From NCBI RefSeq assembly GCF_001590605.1, contig NZ_CP014504.1, positions 3,038,001 to 3,102,000 on the forward strand: 64,000 bases of DNA. The letters are read 5' to 3'. A program made the position numbers and the translations under genes. The notes under the pieces were generated by a model. The model was given only the letters and a program-made list of their open reading frames with translations, did not search any database and was not told the origin of the DNA. Shown here piece by piece: positions 9,413-17,935 of the stretch. This stretch comes from Pedobacter cryoconitis (GTDB lineage: Bacteria > Bacteroidota > Bacteroidia > Sphingobacteriales > Sphingobacteriaceae). How positions within the stretch are numbered: position 1 is the first letter of the stretch; each line of letters begins with the position of its first letter.

Positions 9413-9454
9413 AACTGTATGATATCTTAACTATTATTTTTTAATTGAGAGGTG

Positions 9455-9486
9455 CAAATATAATGCGATTTTTTCTTAAATGCAAA
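9455..9486 (-). promoter_or_regulatory. Bacteroidota-type promoter for rpmH
   Basis: On the minus strand, TTTG (9483-9486) is separated by 20 bases from TATATTTG (9455-9462), matching the TTTG / TAnnTTTG pattern exactly. The -7 element lies 43 bases before the rpmH ATG. Confidence 0.75.
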
Positions 9487-9546
9487 TACATGCAGCCTAT
9501 GTTTTCATTTTTATTTGTGATCGCTGTGTTAAAGCTGTTTAAATTT

Positions 9547-10281
9547 CTATAAACCAAGGGCAGCCTTGAGCTTAACATAGCCCGTTTTACTGACAGGCAG
9601 CCAGATATCAGATTTCAAAAGTACGATATAACTATCTTTTTCTTTCAATTCAATTTTAGTGACCTGGGCCAGATTAATCAGATAAGAGCGGTGAATCCGT
9701 ATAAATTGTTCACTATCCAGTGTTTTTTCAAAGAAACTCATCGTCTTGTTCTTATAAAAAATCCCTTCTGTAGTACTTAATTTCACATGGTCATCATCCG
9801 CTTCCAGATAATGGATATCTGCCACTGCAATAATTTTGATCACCCCATTATTTTTAACCACTACCCTGTGGTGTTGCGAAGGGCTCAGCGATGCCGTTTC
9901 CAATAAATCCTGGGTAAGTTCCGGTTGCTTTAGTTTTGCAGGAAGCCTTTGCATGGCCTGTACGAACCGCTCCTGCTCAATTGGTTTGAGCAAATAATCA
10001 ACAGCATTCACCTCAAAAGCTTTAATGGCAAATTCGTCAAATGCGGTTGTAAAGATTACTGCTGGTGGATGCTCTACCAACTCCAGCATCTCAAAACCAT
10101 TGATTTTAGGCATTTGTATATCCAGAAAGATAAAGTCGGGACGGAAAGCTGCAATGGCCTTCAACCCTTCAAAACCGTCATTGCATTCAGCAACAATTTC
10201 TATCTCAGGAAAATCTGACAAGTAATGCTTTACAATATCCCTGGCTAGCGGCTCATCATCAATCAGTATGGTTGTGATCAT
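9547..10281 (-). CDS. LytTR-family response regulator
   Basis: A DNA-binding two-component regulator of 244 residues. The receiver domain (1-120) has acidic residues DDE at 8-10, phospho-acceptor D54 (FLDIQMP) and the conserved Lys in YLLKPIEQ. The LytTR domain (about 140-244) starts VVVKNNGVIKIIAVADIHYLEADDDHVKL and contains the typical FIRIHRSYLIN segment. Its start overlaps the stop of the LytS-like kinase by 4 bases, so the two form a cognate pair. Targets are unknown; the LiaF-like gene at the head of the operon suggests envelope stress. Confidence 0.93.
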   Translation of the reverse strand: MITTILIDDEPLARDIVKHYLSDFPEIEIVAECNDGFEGLKAIAAFRPDFIFLDIQMPKINGFEMLELVEHPPAVIFTTAFDEFAIKAFEVNAVDYLLKPIEQERFVQAMQRLPAKLKQPELTQDLLETASLSPSQHHRVVVKNNGVIKIIAVADIHYLEADDDHVKLSTTEGIFYKNKTMSFFEKTLDSEQFIRIHRSYLINLAQVTKIELKEKDSYIVLLKSDIWLPVSKTGYVKLKAALGL

Positions 10282-11321
10282 AGTTTTTGTGGTATTTTAA
10301 GCGTAGTAATATATTTATTGTCCTCAGTTGAGGAAGTCTGCAGCAAGTTATTGTCTGCAAAAAGCAAGTAAAGCCTGCGCCGGATTGCAGTGAGCCCAAA
10401 ACCTGTTCCTCCCGAAGCTTTCGTTTCCGGATCATAAGGATTTTCAACACTCACAATCAGCATATTCCCCTCTACCCTGATCAAAACAGAAATCAGGATT
10501 GCCGCAGCGGTATTGTATAACCCGAATTTAATCGCATTTTCCACGATAGGCTGTAGTAATGTCCCCGGTAAGCACAGCTTTAAAGTATCTTCATTAACCT
10601 GGATATCAAGATTTAAACGATGGCTGAACCTGACCTTTTCAATATCCAGGTATAACTGGATATATTCCATTTCTTCGGCCACGCTCACCCAAACCTCATC
10701 ATCTCTTTTCAAGGTACCTCTTAAAAAAGAAGCTAATTTTGTAATCATTGTTCCCGCTTCCTTTGGATTAACGATGGTCAGTGCATACACTGAATTTAAA
10801 CTATTGAACAAAAAATGAGGTTGCAATTGATGTCTCAGCTTGTTCAATTCTGCCTCCTTAGCTAAATTCTGAGCGGTATAAAGGCGCTCCTGCATTTCTG
10901 ATTGTTCTTCTAAGCGGTACCACAATACGTTTACAAATGCACACCAGGCCAGAAAAACAAAGATGACAATGAACCTGAATACCAGCGATAAGTTCAGGAA
11001 ATTCACATAAGTAAGGTCCTGCGAAAAAATACCAGTTAATAAGCAGCGGCAAATCCAGGTAATCAGTACAGAGAGTGCAATAGCCAGTACGATGACAAAC
11101 AATATGATTTCATCTTTCGGCTGATAAAATCTCAGCACAATACTAACCACGACACAGCAAAGTGCCAAAAGTGTGCTGGTAATTAAACTATCTGCAATTG
11201 ACACTACCCAGCTGAAATTAAGCGTATAGAAAAACAACAGGACAAACGCGGTTGTCCAGGCCAGGTACAATAGCGCTGCCGTTTTTTGTGCTTTCCTTGT
11301 TAACAGTGGGTTACTCGTCAA
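10278..11321 (-). CDS. LytS-like sensor histidine kinase (His_kinase family)
   Basis: The 347-residue membrane kinase has four hydrophobic segments in residues 15-140 and no obvious periplasmic domain. The phospho-acceptor region LRHQLQPHFLFNSLNSVYAL follows (about residues 158-177), then an N-box LLQPIVENAIKFGL and a glycine box GGTGFGLTAIRRRL. This is the family that pairs with LytTR regulators. It lies 10 bases after the LiaF-like gene and overlaps the regulator by 4 bases. Confidence 0.92.
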   Translation of the reverse strand: MTSNPLLTRKAQKTAALLYLAWTTAFVLLFFYTLNFSWVVSIADSLITSTLLALCCVVVSIVLRFYQPKDEIILFVIVLAIALSVLITWICRCLLTGIFSQDLTYVNFLNLSLVFRFIVIFVFLAWCAFVNVLWYRLEEQSEMQERLYTAQNLAKEAELNKLRHQLQPHFLFNSLNSVYALTIVNPKEAGTMITKLASFLRGTLKRDDEVWVSVAEEMEYIQLYLDIEKVRFSHRLNLDIQVNEDTLKLCLPGTLLQPIVENAIKFGLYNTAAAILISVLIRVEGNMLIVSVENPYDPETKASGGTGFGLTAIRRRLYLLFADNNLLQTSSTEDNKYITTLKIPQKL

Positions 11322-11331
11322 AATATTTGGT

Positions 11332-12183
11332 TTAGAAATTACTGATACTTACTCCACCAAATAAAACTACTCCTTTTATTGTAATTATTTTAAGTGGTTC
11401 GCTATTTACCGGATTAATTGTGCGGCTATCGTCGAATCCGCCGAATATCGGGCTCACTTGTGATTCCACTACCCAGGTTGGGGGGATGATTAATTTAACA
11501 CCTCCAAAAATGGCTACAACTTCAATGGATACGTGATCAGCAAAATCGGCCTGTGTCAGGTCCAGTTCGCATCCTCCGAAAACAGAAACGACATCTCCGC
11601 CTTTAAAATTTTTGGAATAGATTTGTTGTTTACCACCGCTAAATACATTCACAGCGTCTATATAGTCATTGTCAGTAGTTTGCGTGCTGGCATGAGGTTC
11701 AGAAGTCTGATTGTGCAGTGGATTAGGCTCCGGAGCTGGTTCCGCTGAGGGATTGGCAGGATTAGTATTCCCGGCCGGTGGATTACCCCAGGAATCTGCC
11801 GGTGCATTGCTATAATCTTTCCATTTAAATCCTTCAAACTTTCTCTCCCATTGGTTTTTACCTGGTTTTTTGGGTTTAAAGATGACAAATAAGCCTAGAA
11901 TTATAAATGCAGCTCCAATGTAGTATTGCGTCAGGTTAAAATCAAACAGATTCTGCACATTAAAATAACCGCCTATTAAAACCATCATTAACCATCCCCC
12001 GCCATGAAATCTGCGTTTAAAACCAATAACTAAGCCTATTAAAATTAATACTGTAGGCCAGCTGAATATCCAGTCCGGGATAAAAATCCCAAAATTCCGA
12101 AGTAAAAATACGCTGCCGATGATCAAAAGAATTAAACCACTCCATACCCTGTTAGACCGGTTTTTATATTTATAGTTTTCCAT
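11332..12183 (-). CDS. LiaF-like membrane protein (DUF5668 with C-terminal cell-wall-response domain)
   Basis: The product starts at MENYKYKNRSNRVWSGLILL; a longer frame (to 12231) adds 16 unrelated residues. Four transmembrane helices lie within residues 10-100 and match the DUF5668/LiaF-TM pattern. A Pro/Asn/Ala-rich linker (about 120-165) connects to a C-terminal repeat domain with FGGCELDLTQADF, FGGVKLIIPPTW, SPIFGGFDDSR and VLFGGVSI, as in LiaF. In Firmicutes LiaF restrains the LiaSR kinase; here it heads a LytS/LytR operon, so an inhibitory sensor role is a reasonable inference, not shown. Confidence 0.85.
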   Translation of the reverse strand: MENYKYKNRSNRVWSGLILLIIGSVFLLRNFGIFIPDWIFSWPTVLILIGLVIGFKRRFHGGGWLMMVLIGGYFNVQNLFDFNLTQYYIGAAFIILGLFVIFKPKKPGKNQWERKFEGFKWKDYSNAPADSWGNPPAGNTNPANPSAEPAPEPNPLHNQTSEPHASTQTTDNDYIDAVNVFSGGKQQIYSKNFKGGDVVSVFGGCELDLTQADFADHVSIEVVAIFGGVKLIIPPTWVVESQVSPIFGGFDDSRTINPVNSEPLKIITIKGVVLFGGVSISNF

Positions 12184-12306
12184 AACCTTGCTGTCATTTA
12201 TTGAAACCAAAATTAAGGAGTAAATATGCATTGTTAAATAGCGCTCATCTATATAGACGTAAAACCCCGGTGAACATCATTTTTTAGCCGGTGAAAAGGA
12301 AGACTG

Positions 12307-12338
12307 TTTTAAACAGCCTCTAATTATGCGTTACTTTG
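12307..12338 (+). promoter_or_regulatory. possible promoter with palindrome before the ChaN-like gene
   Basis: TTTT (12307-12310), 20 bases, then TTACTTTG (12331-12338), one mismatch from TAnnTTTG. The -33 part lies inside the palindrome CTGTTTTAAACAG (12304-12316), which could be an operator. The ATG follows 16 bases downstream. Confidence 0.4.
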
Positions 12339-12354
12339 AGAAATACTAAAAGAT

Positions 12355-13209
12355 ATGAAAAAGAAACTCCTTCTATTTGCGTGGGTCTTGATCCCTACAG
12401 CCTTATTTGCCCAAAATAATGATCACTCTTATCAAATATTTGAAACAAAAACCAGGAAAACTATCTCCGTAGAAGAACTCGTTAAAAACATGAAGAAAGT
12501 TGATGTGCTTTTCTTCGGTGAAGAACATAACGATTCAATCGGACATGTATTGGAAGCACAAATATTCAGTCAAATGAGTCAAACCTATCCGGGTACAACG
12601 CTGTCTTTAGAAATGTTTCCAACCGATGTGCAGCCCGTACTTAACGAATATCTTGCTCACGTAATTTCTGAGAAGAATTTTATCAAAGAAGCCCGCGCCT
12701 GGAACAATTACAAAGATTACAGGCCTTTAATTGAGTTGGCCAAAGCAAATAAAACAGACGTGATCGGAGCCAATGCAGCGACCAGATACAGCAATGCAGT
12801 TACCTTCTCCGGATTAAACAAACTGAACGATTTCCCGGTTACTTCTAAAGAATTTTTACCGCCATTGCCTATAGATACAGCGACAGGAAGATATTATGAT
12901 AAATTCATAGAAACATTGGGCGGGCATGATATGGGTGGAATGAAAATCTTTCAGACACAAAATTTATGGGATGCTTCGATGGCCTGGTCTATTGCAAAAT
13001 ACAACAAGTTAAACCCGAAGAAAAAGATATTCCAGGTTAACGGAAGGTTCCACAGTGATGAAAAACTAGGGACTTTTGCCCAGCTTCGAAAATATGCACC
13101 GAAACTGAACCTGGTCAACATTTCGTGTTTTGCAGCTAAAGATGGTACGGAACCAGACTGGACAAAACAGGCTGAACTGGCAGATTATATCATCCTTACG
13201 GTTAAGTAA
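12355..13209 (+). CDS. ChaN-family exported protein (haem/iron-related Tiki superfamily)
   Basis: The 284-residue product has a signal peptide (1-20, ending LFAQN). The ChaN signatures are VDVLFFGEEHNDSIGHVLE (about residues 50-68), LSLEMFPTDVQPVL near 85, and a late HxDxxxG-like segment FHSDEKLGTF. The first two contain the GE..H and E residues of the EreA/ChaN/TraB (Tiki) fold. ChaN of Campylobacter binds haem and is tied to iron uptake; in this genome the substrate is unknown, and no TonB receptor is adjacent. The signal peptide lacks a lipobox Cys, unlike some homologues. Confidence 0.82.
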   Translation: MKKKLLLFAWVLIPTALFAQNNDHSYQIFETKTRKTISVEELVKNMKKVDVLFFGEEHNDSIGHVLEAQIFSQMSQTYPGTTLSLEMFPTDVQPVLNEYLAHVISEKNFIKEARAWNNYKDYRPLIELAKANKTDVIGANAATRYSNAVTFSGLNKLNDFPVTSKEFLPPLPIDTATGRYYDKFIETLGGHDMGGMKIFQTQNLWDASMAWSIAKYNKLNPKKKIFQVNGRFHSDEKLGTFAQLRKYAPKLNLVNISCFAAKDGTEPDWTKQAELADYIILTVK

Positions 13210-13239
13210 CGAAATAAATACGTTTGCAGCTCAAGCAAA

Positions 13240-13278
13240 AAAAAGGCCAGCCCGTAATATTTACAGGATGGCCTTTTT
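13240..13278. terminator. bidirectional terminator between ChaN-like gene and mscL
   Basis: Arms 13240-13257 and 13261-13278 pair over 18 bp with one mismatch and one G-T around a TAT loop. There is an A-run on the left and a T-run on the right, so it can stop transcripts from both convergent genes. Confidence 0.85.
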
Positions 13279-13293
13279 CAGGATAAAAAATGC

Positions 13294-13743
13294 TTAAATA
13301 TTCTTCGTTTTCAGTAAGTCTCTGATCTCACCTAATAATACTTCTTCTTTGGTTGGAACTGGTTCAGCAACAACAACTTCTTCTTGCTTACGTTTCAGCT
13401 GGTTGATCGCTTTTACCATCAGGAAAATAATGAAAGCCAGGATAACAAAATTAATCACTTCTGTTGCAAAATTACCCCATGCAAACACAGGGCCCGCTTT
13501 TCTTGCCTCTTCCAGAGAAGCAGCCGGGTTAGCCGCAACGAAATCTCTCACTTTATCGCTCAGCGGGATATAATAGTTTACAAAACCCTTATCACCAATC
13601 AATAAGCTAATAGGAGGCATAATTAAATCATTAACCATTGAGGTCACAATCTTACCGAATGCCCCTCCAATAATCACACCGACTGCCAGATCGACTACAT
13701 TTCCTTTAATGGCAAATTCCTTAAATTCTTTTACAAAACTCAT
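13294..13743 (-). CDS. mscL: large-conductance mechanosensitive channel
   Basis: A stretch-activated pore that releases solutes during hypo-osmotic shock; homopentamer in the inner membrane. The 149 residues begin [20 protein letters not shown], the conserved amphipathic N-terminus and start of TM1 ([20 protein letters not shown]). A periplasmic loop (about 45-85) is followed by TM2 ([16 protein letters not shown]), then the KRK cluster and an acidic C-terminal helix. An in-frame start at 13776 would add 11 residues; homologues begin at the chosen ATG. Confidence 0.96.
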   Translation of the reverse strand: MSFVKEFKEFAIKGNVVDLAVGVIIGGAFGKIVTSMVNDLIMPPISLLIGDKGFVNYYIPLSDKVRDFVAANPAASLEEARKAGPVFAWGNFATEVINFVILAFIIFLMVKAINQLKRKQEEVVVAEPVPTKEEVLLGEIRDLLKTKNI

Positions 13744-13858
13744 AGTATTTAATTTTTCATGGTGTTCAACTACCAATAAAAATATAAACTTTATCAGGAA
13801 AACAAAGCTTTTTTATTGGAAAAACACACCTAAACACAATATTCGTTCCACAATATGG

Positions 13859-13887
13859 TTGATATATAAACCAAATGCTTATTTTTG
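13859..13887 (+). promoter_or_regulatory. Bacteroidota-type promoter for rpoN
   Basis: TTG (13859-13861), 18 bases, then TATTTTTG (13880-13887), a perfect TAnnTTTG -7 element. It lies 31 bases before the chosen rpoN ATG and overlaps an alternative TTG start at 13885, which argues against that longer reading. Confidence 0.6.
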
Positions 13888-13917
13888 AAACGGGTCATAA
13901 TACCTTTTCTACAAAAC

Positions 13918-15390
13918 ATGCTTAAACAACATTTACAACAAAAGTTACTTCAAAAGTTATCGCCTCAGCAAATTCAGTTTATCAAACTGCTGCAGGTGCC
14001 TACTGTTTCCCTTGATACCAGAATAAAAGAAGAATTAGAAGAAAATCCTGCGCTCGAAGACCCAAGTTTAATGATCGCAGAAGAACCTAAAAGTGAATAT
14101 GATGATCTGAATGATTCTCCCGATGATTTTGACGGGGGTTCAAAGGAAGAAAGTACTGATGAATTTAATGTAGATGATTACCTGCAGGATGATGGTGGAA
14201 ATGATTACAGCACTTCCTACAACAACAATGATGATGATGAGGAAAAGAAAGAAACTCCGATAGCTATTGAGAGTACTTTCTTTGAAAGCCTTCAGGAGCA
14301 GCTTGATTTGGTCCCTTTATCAGACCAGGATTTTATTATCGGTAAACAGATTATCGGCAGTTTAGATGATGACGGTTACCTGCGCAGACCAATTACTTCG
14401 ATGATTGATGATCTTGCTTTTTCACAAAATGCAATGGTCGAAGAAGAAGATGTACTGGAAATGCTGAAGGTAATTCAGAGTTTCGATCCTCCGGGAATTG
14501 CAGCCAGAGATCTTCAGGAATGCCTGACTTTACAATTGCGCAGAAAAGACCCGCACAATCTGATTATCCAGAAAGCGATCATGATCGTAGAAAATTACCT
14601 GGATGAGTTTACCAGAAAACATTACGACAAACTTGAAAAATCACTCGGTTTAAACAGTGAAGACTTAAAGGAAATCATTGCAGAAATCCTTCGGTTAAAC
14701 CCTAAGCCAGGAGACTCAAACCAGGTAACCACCAAGCAATTACAGGTTATCCCTGATTTTCATATTTCTAATAATGACTCTGTGCTGATTTTGACCTTAA
14801 ACTCGAAAAACGCACCAGAATTAAGAGTGAGCCGTTCTTATATAGACATGTTTCAGCATTATGATAAAGCGGCACAGAAAGACAAAAAGCTAAAAGAAGC
14901 TGTACAATTTGTAAAGCAGAAACTGGATTCAGCCAAATGGTTTATTGATGCGATTAAACAGCGTCAGCAAACCTTGTTAAAGACTATGAATGCAATTATG
15001 CAATATCAGTATGAGTATTTGCTGACAGGTGATGAACGTAAAATGCGTCCGATGATCCTGAAAGACATTGCGGATAAAATTGACATGGATATTTCTACCG
15101 TATCAAGGGTAGCAAACTCTAAATACGTACAAACAGAATTCGGGACTTTCTTATTGAAATCTTTCTTCTCGGAAGCTATTCAAACTGAAAGCGGTGAAGA
15201 AGTTTCGAATAAAGAAGTAAAGAAGATCCTGGAAGACTGCATTGGCAACGAAGATAAACGCAAGCCACTGGCAGATGAGAAGCTGACAGAAATCTTAAAA
15301 GAACAAGGTTATAATATTGCCCGCAGAACGGTTGCGAAATACAGAGAACAGATGAATATTCCGGTAGCCAGGCTGAGAAAAGAGCTTTAA
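13918..15390 (+). CDS. rpoN: RNA polymerase sigma-54 factor
   Basis: Alternative sigma factor that needs enhancer-binding ATPases and recognises -24/-12 promoters. The 490-residue product starts MLKQHLQQKLLQKLSPQQIQFIKLLQVPT, the Gln/Leu-rich region I. An acidic region II follows (about residues 45-120, many Asp/Glu/Asn), then the core-binding domain (IESTFFESLQEQLDLV onward). The HTH region is DISTVSRVANSKYVQTEFG and the C-terminal RpoN box is ARRTVAKYRE. An ORF start 33 bases upstream (13885) overlaps the promoter and is rejected. It is followed by a perfect 68-bp palindrome. Confidence 0.96.
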   Translation: MLKQHLQQKLLQKLSPQQIQFIKLLQVPTVSLDTRIKEELEENPALEDPSLMIAEEPKSEYDDLNDSPDDFDGGSKEESTDEFNVDDYLQDDGGNDYSTSYNNNDDDEEKKETPIAIESTFFESLQEQLDLVPLSDQDFIIGKQIIGSLDDDGYLRRPITSMIDDLAFSQNAMVEEEDVLEMLKVIQSFDPPGIAARDLQECLTLQLRRKDPHNLIIQKAIMIVENYLDEFTRKHYDKLEKSLGLNSEDLKEIIAEILRLNPKPGDSNQVTTKQLQVIPDFHISNNDSVLILTLNSKNAPELRVSRSYIDMFQHYDKAAQKDKKLKEAVQFVKQKLDSAKWFIDAIKQRQQTLLKTMNAIMQYQYEYLLTGDERKMRPMILKDIADKIDMDISTVSRVANSKYVQTEFGTFLLKSFFSEAIQTESGEEVSNKEVKKILEDCIGNEDKRKPLADEKLTEILKEQGYNIARRTVAKYREQMNIPVARLRKEL

Positions 15391-15404
15391 GCTACGCGCT
15401 GGTC

Positions 15405-15472
15405 AAACCTCCATGAAAAATGCCCCTAAGCAAGGAATATTCCTTGCTTAGGGGCATTTTTCATGGAGGTTT
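15405..15472. terminator. perfect 68-bp palindrome, bidirectional terminator
   Basis: Two 34-base arms (15405-15438 and 15439-15472) are exact reverse complements with no spacer. Each arm holds an A5/T5 run next to a GC core (GCCCCTAAGCAAGG). It lies between the convergent ends of rpoN and the receiver gene at 15479, so it should terminate both. It is longer and more exact than a usual terminator. Confidence 0.85.
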
Positions 15473-15478
15473 ACTTAA

Positions 15479-15946
15479 TTAAGAAAGTAAGTTTTGTCTG
15501 AGCAGGAATTCCAGTTGTTTATTGGCGACCAGCAAAGCTTCAGTCAGCTCTTTATTTTCTTTTCTCAGCGCGTAAATCTCATATGCTTTTTCGATGTTGA
15601 TCCTCAGATCTTCATCCATCCATGGTTTTTGAATATATTTATAAACCTGACCTTTGTTGATGGCATCGATAACGGCATTGATATCCGCATAACCGGTCAG
15701 CAATATTCGGATCGGATCAGGAAAATCAGGAATGATGGATTCCAGAAATTCGATACCAGTAGTAACCGGCATGCGTTGATCGGTGATGATGACATGAATA
15801 AGTTCAGTTTCTAATACTTTCCGTCCCTCTACCGCAGATTCTGCTGTAAAAATGTTGAATTTCCTTCTAAAGCCAGCTTTAAAAGAATTAAGATTATGAA
15901 CTTCATCATCCACATAAAGCACATTAATTGGGGTGTCGGAATTCAT
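15479..15946 (-). CDS. stand-alone response regulator with C-terminal coiled coil
   Basis: The 155-residue protein is a receiver domain (residues 8-125) with DDE at 13-15, phospho-acceptor D56 (IITDQRMP), and the RILLTGYADINAVIDAIN and YIQKPW segments typical of RpfG-type receivers. A short helical tail (residues 127-155, LRKENKELTEALLVANKQLEFLL) looks like a coiled coil. No output domain exists. It is closely similar to the receiver half of the hybrid at 20080 (DDE..NL..FKA.FRR pattern, TTG.EF, PDPIRILLTGY.DI), so it is likely part of the same signalling set, divergently transcribed from it. Confidence 0.92.
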   Translation of the reverse strand: MNSDTPINVLYVDDEVHNLNSFKAGFRRKFNIFTAESAVEGRKVLETELIHVIITDQRMPVTTGIEFLESIIPDFPDPIRILLTGYADINAVIDAINKGQVYKYIQKPWMDEDLRINIEKAYEIYALRKENKELTEALLVANKQLEFLLRQNLLS

Positions 15947-16074
15947 TGTTATTTATTGGATTTTTTTGTTAAATATATTGCTTTTATAAATTCTAAAAAA
16001 CTAATTTCGGATAAAAATTATTTCTAAATAATAATTGATCAATTTTACACAAAAGCTCACACAATAAAGCAAAA

Positions 16075-17241
16075 ATGGATAAGATTAATTCTAGTGTTCA
16101 TGCGCCTGACCATTCAATGATATACCGTCCCGTTTATTTCAGATTAATCAATCCTGAGGAAGGAGAAAAGCTAAAAGCTTTAATCAGCAATAACCCTGAT
16201 TTACTCATCTACGATACCATTTTAAGCCAACTTGGGGAACTCATTAAACTGAATAATCCACAACAAAAATTAACTCCGGAAGAGTCGGCAGCATTGGTTG
16301 CAGCACACCTGAAAACTGATGCAGATGCTTATGGTGTCTGGGTATATTATCCCTGGTCAAATAAGTTAGTACACACACTTGATGCGCAGGAATTTGCGCA
16401 GGTAAGAACAAGCAGAAATGTCTATAAAATTACCCCTGAAGAGATCCAGATCCTGCAGCAGAAAAAGATAGGGATTATTGGTTTATCTGTAGGGCAGAGC
16501 ATTGCTTTAACACTGGCTATGGAACGGACCTGCGGAGAGCTCCGCCTGGCCGATTTCGATGAAATTGAACTGAGCAATATGAACAGGATCAAGGTAAATG
16601 TACAGGACCTTGGTTTAAACAAATCCATTGTAGCAGCCAGACAGATTGCAGAACTTGATCCATTCATCAATGTCATCTGTTTTACCGAAGGTATCACCCT
16701 GGATACTATCGATGAGTTTTTTACTGGAAATGGCAAGTTGGATATCCTGGTAGAAGAATGTGATGGAATTGATATAAAAATCCTTGCCCGCATCAAGGCC
16801 AAAGCACTAGGGATCCCTGTAGTGATGGATACCAATGATAAAGGAATGCTGGATGTAGAACGTTTCGACCTGGAGCCTGAAAGACCTGTTTTCCACGGAA
16901 AGGTGGCAGAACTGGAAGCATTAAGTGCAGATCAGCTTACAGAAACTTTAAACAAACTGACTATTCCTGAAAAAATAGGCTACCTCGGAAAAATCATAGG
17001 TTTTGAGAATTTATCTCCTGCCATGATGAAATCAGTAGGCGAAATGAATAAAACTATTGTCGGCTGGCCTCAGCTCGCTTCGGCAGTAACTTTAGGCGGG
17101 GCTATGATTACAGATATCAGCCGCCGTATACTTCTTAAACAATTTAGCAAATCAGGCAGATATTTCGTTGATTTCGATGAACTGTTTAAAGATGAGTTGA
17201 ATACAATTACTAATATAAACGGAGACAATGATACACATTAG
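16075..17241 (+). CDS. ThiF/E1-like adenylyltransferase (Rv1355c N-terminal type)
   Basis: Proteins of this fold activate a carboxyl group by ATP-dependent adenylation. The 388 residues comprise an N-terminal region of about 115 residues, then the ThiF core. The core has KIGIIGLSVGQSIALTLA (nucleotide-binding glycine motif, about 137-154), LADFDEIELSNMNRIKV (the D-x-(D)-x-E-x-S-N-x-N-R ATP/Mg signature), GLNKS, and VEECDGIDIK at the place of the usual DxTDN motif. No CxxC zinc pairs are seen. It resembles the N-terminal half of Mycobacterium Rv1355c-like proteins, without the nitroreductase-like half. It overlaps the next gene by 14 bases. The substrate is unknown. Confidence 0.82.
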   Translation: MDKINSSVHAPDHSMIYRPVYFRLINPEEGEKLKALISNNPDLLIYDTILSQLGELIKLNNPQQKLTPEESAALVAAHLKTDADAYGVWVYYPWSNKLVHTLDAQEFAQVRTSRNVYKITPEEIQILQQKKIGIIGLSVGQSIALTLAMERTCGELRLADFDEIELSNMNRIKVNVQDLGLNKSIVAARQIAELDPFINVICFTEGITLDTIDEFFTGNGKLDILVEECDGIDIKILARIKAKALGIPVVMDTNDKGMLDVERFDLEPERPVFHGKVAELEALSADQLTETLNKLTIPEKIGYLGKIIGFENLSPAMMKSVGEMNKTIVGWPQLASAVTLGGAMITDISRRILLKQFSKSGRYFVDFDELFKDELNTITNINGDNDTH

Positions 17242-17935
17242 AACATTCAGAGCTCCGGATGATCCGGAAGCCTGCTCAAAATTTATTGTCGGCCACAAAC
17301 GATTACTTGAACTTTACGGCATCACTCAGATTACTTCAAACAAACAGGATTGGGTAGAAGACCCGAAGACTATGGTGATTTTGGTGGAAGACAAAGAAAC
17401 TAAATTTATCTATGGCGGTGCGAGGATCCAGATTAAAACTGATCAGTATGAATTGCCTATTGCTTCTGCAATTGGTAAATACGATCCGAAAATATACGAC
17501 ATGATCAACGCTGATGAAGAACGCGGCGGGACTTGCGAATTATGTGGGTTGTGGAATTCAAGAGAGGTTGCGGGTATGGGTATTGGGAGTCACGTACTGG
17601 CCAGGGTCGGTTCGGTACTTGCAGCGAAATTACCTATTGTAAGTCTATTTGTATTGTGTGCCCCTGTTACGGTTAGAATGGGAAAAAGAGTGGGTTGTGT
17701 GATTGAAACATCACTGGGTAACAATGGTTTATTTTACTATCCTAAAGATGATCTTGTGGCCACTGCAATGCGGTTAAGAAATCCTTTTGATTTGAGTAAT
17801 GCTGATGATTCAGAGCGTGAAAAAATACTTTCCCTGCGTGATAACCCACATCAGCTTTTTGAAGAAAGAGGTCCAAAAGGTATGTACCAGTTAGAATATA
17901 ATTTAGACATCCCAAATCTGCATGATCCTGTTTAA
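17228..17935 (+). CDS. GNAT-fold acyltransferase, FeeM/autoinducer-synthase-like (tentative)
   Basis: The 235-residue product shows the order of a GNAT enzyme. It has an N-terminal MIHIRTFRAPDD strand/helix, a central YGGARIQIK strand, then ELCGLWNSREVAGMGIGSHVLARVGSVLA. In that last segment, E plus WNSREVAGMGIG resembles the acyl-CoA/ACP-binding beta-bulge and the R/QxxGxG-type loop. A later strand LFVLCAPVTVRMGKRVGC matches the part that follows in FeeM-type N-acyl amino acid synthases. There is no membrane segment. It overlaps the ThiF-like gene upstream and the kinase downstream by 14 bases each. The acyltransferase call is family-level; synthesis of a signal is inference. Confidence 0.55.
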   Translation: MIHIRTFRAPDDPEACSKFIVGHKRLLELYGITQITSNKQDWVEDPKTMVILVEDKETKFIYGGARIQIKTDQYELPIASAIGKYDPKIYDMINADEERGGTCELCGLWNSREVAGMGIGSHVLARVGSVLAAKLPIVSLFVLCAPVTVRMGKRVGCVIETSLGNNGLFYYPKDDLVATAMRLRNPFDLSNADDSEREKILSLRDNPHQLFEERGPKGMYQLEYNLDIPNLHDPV

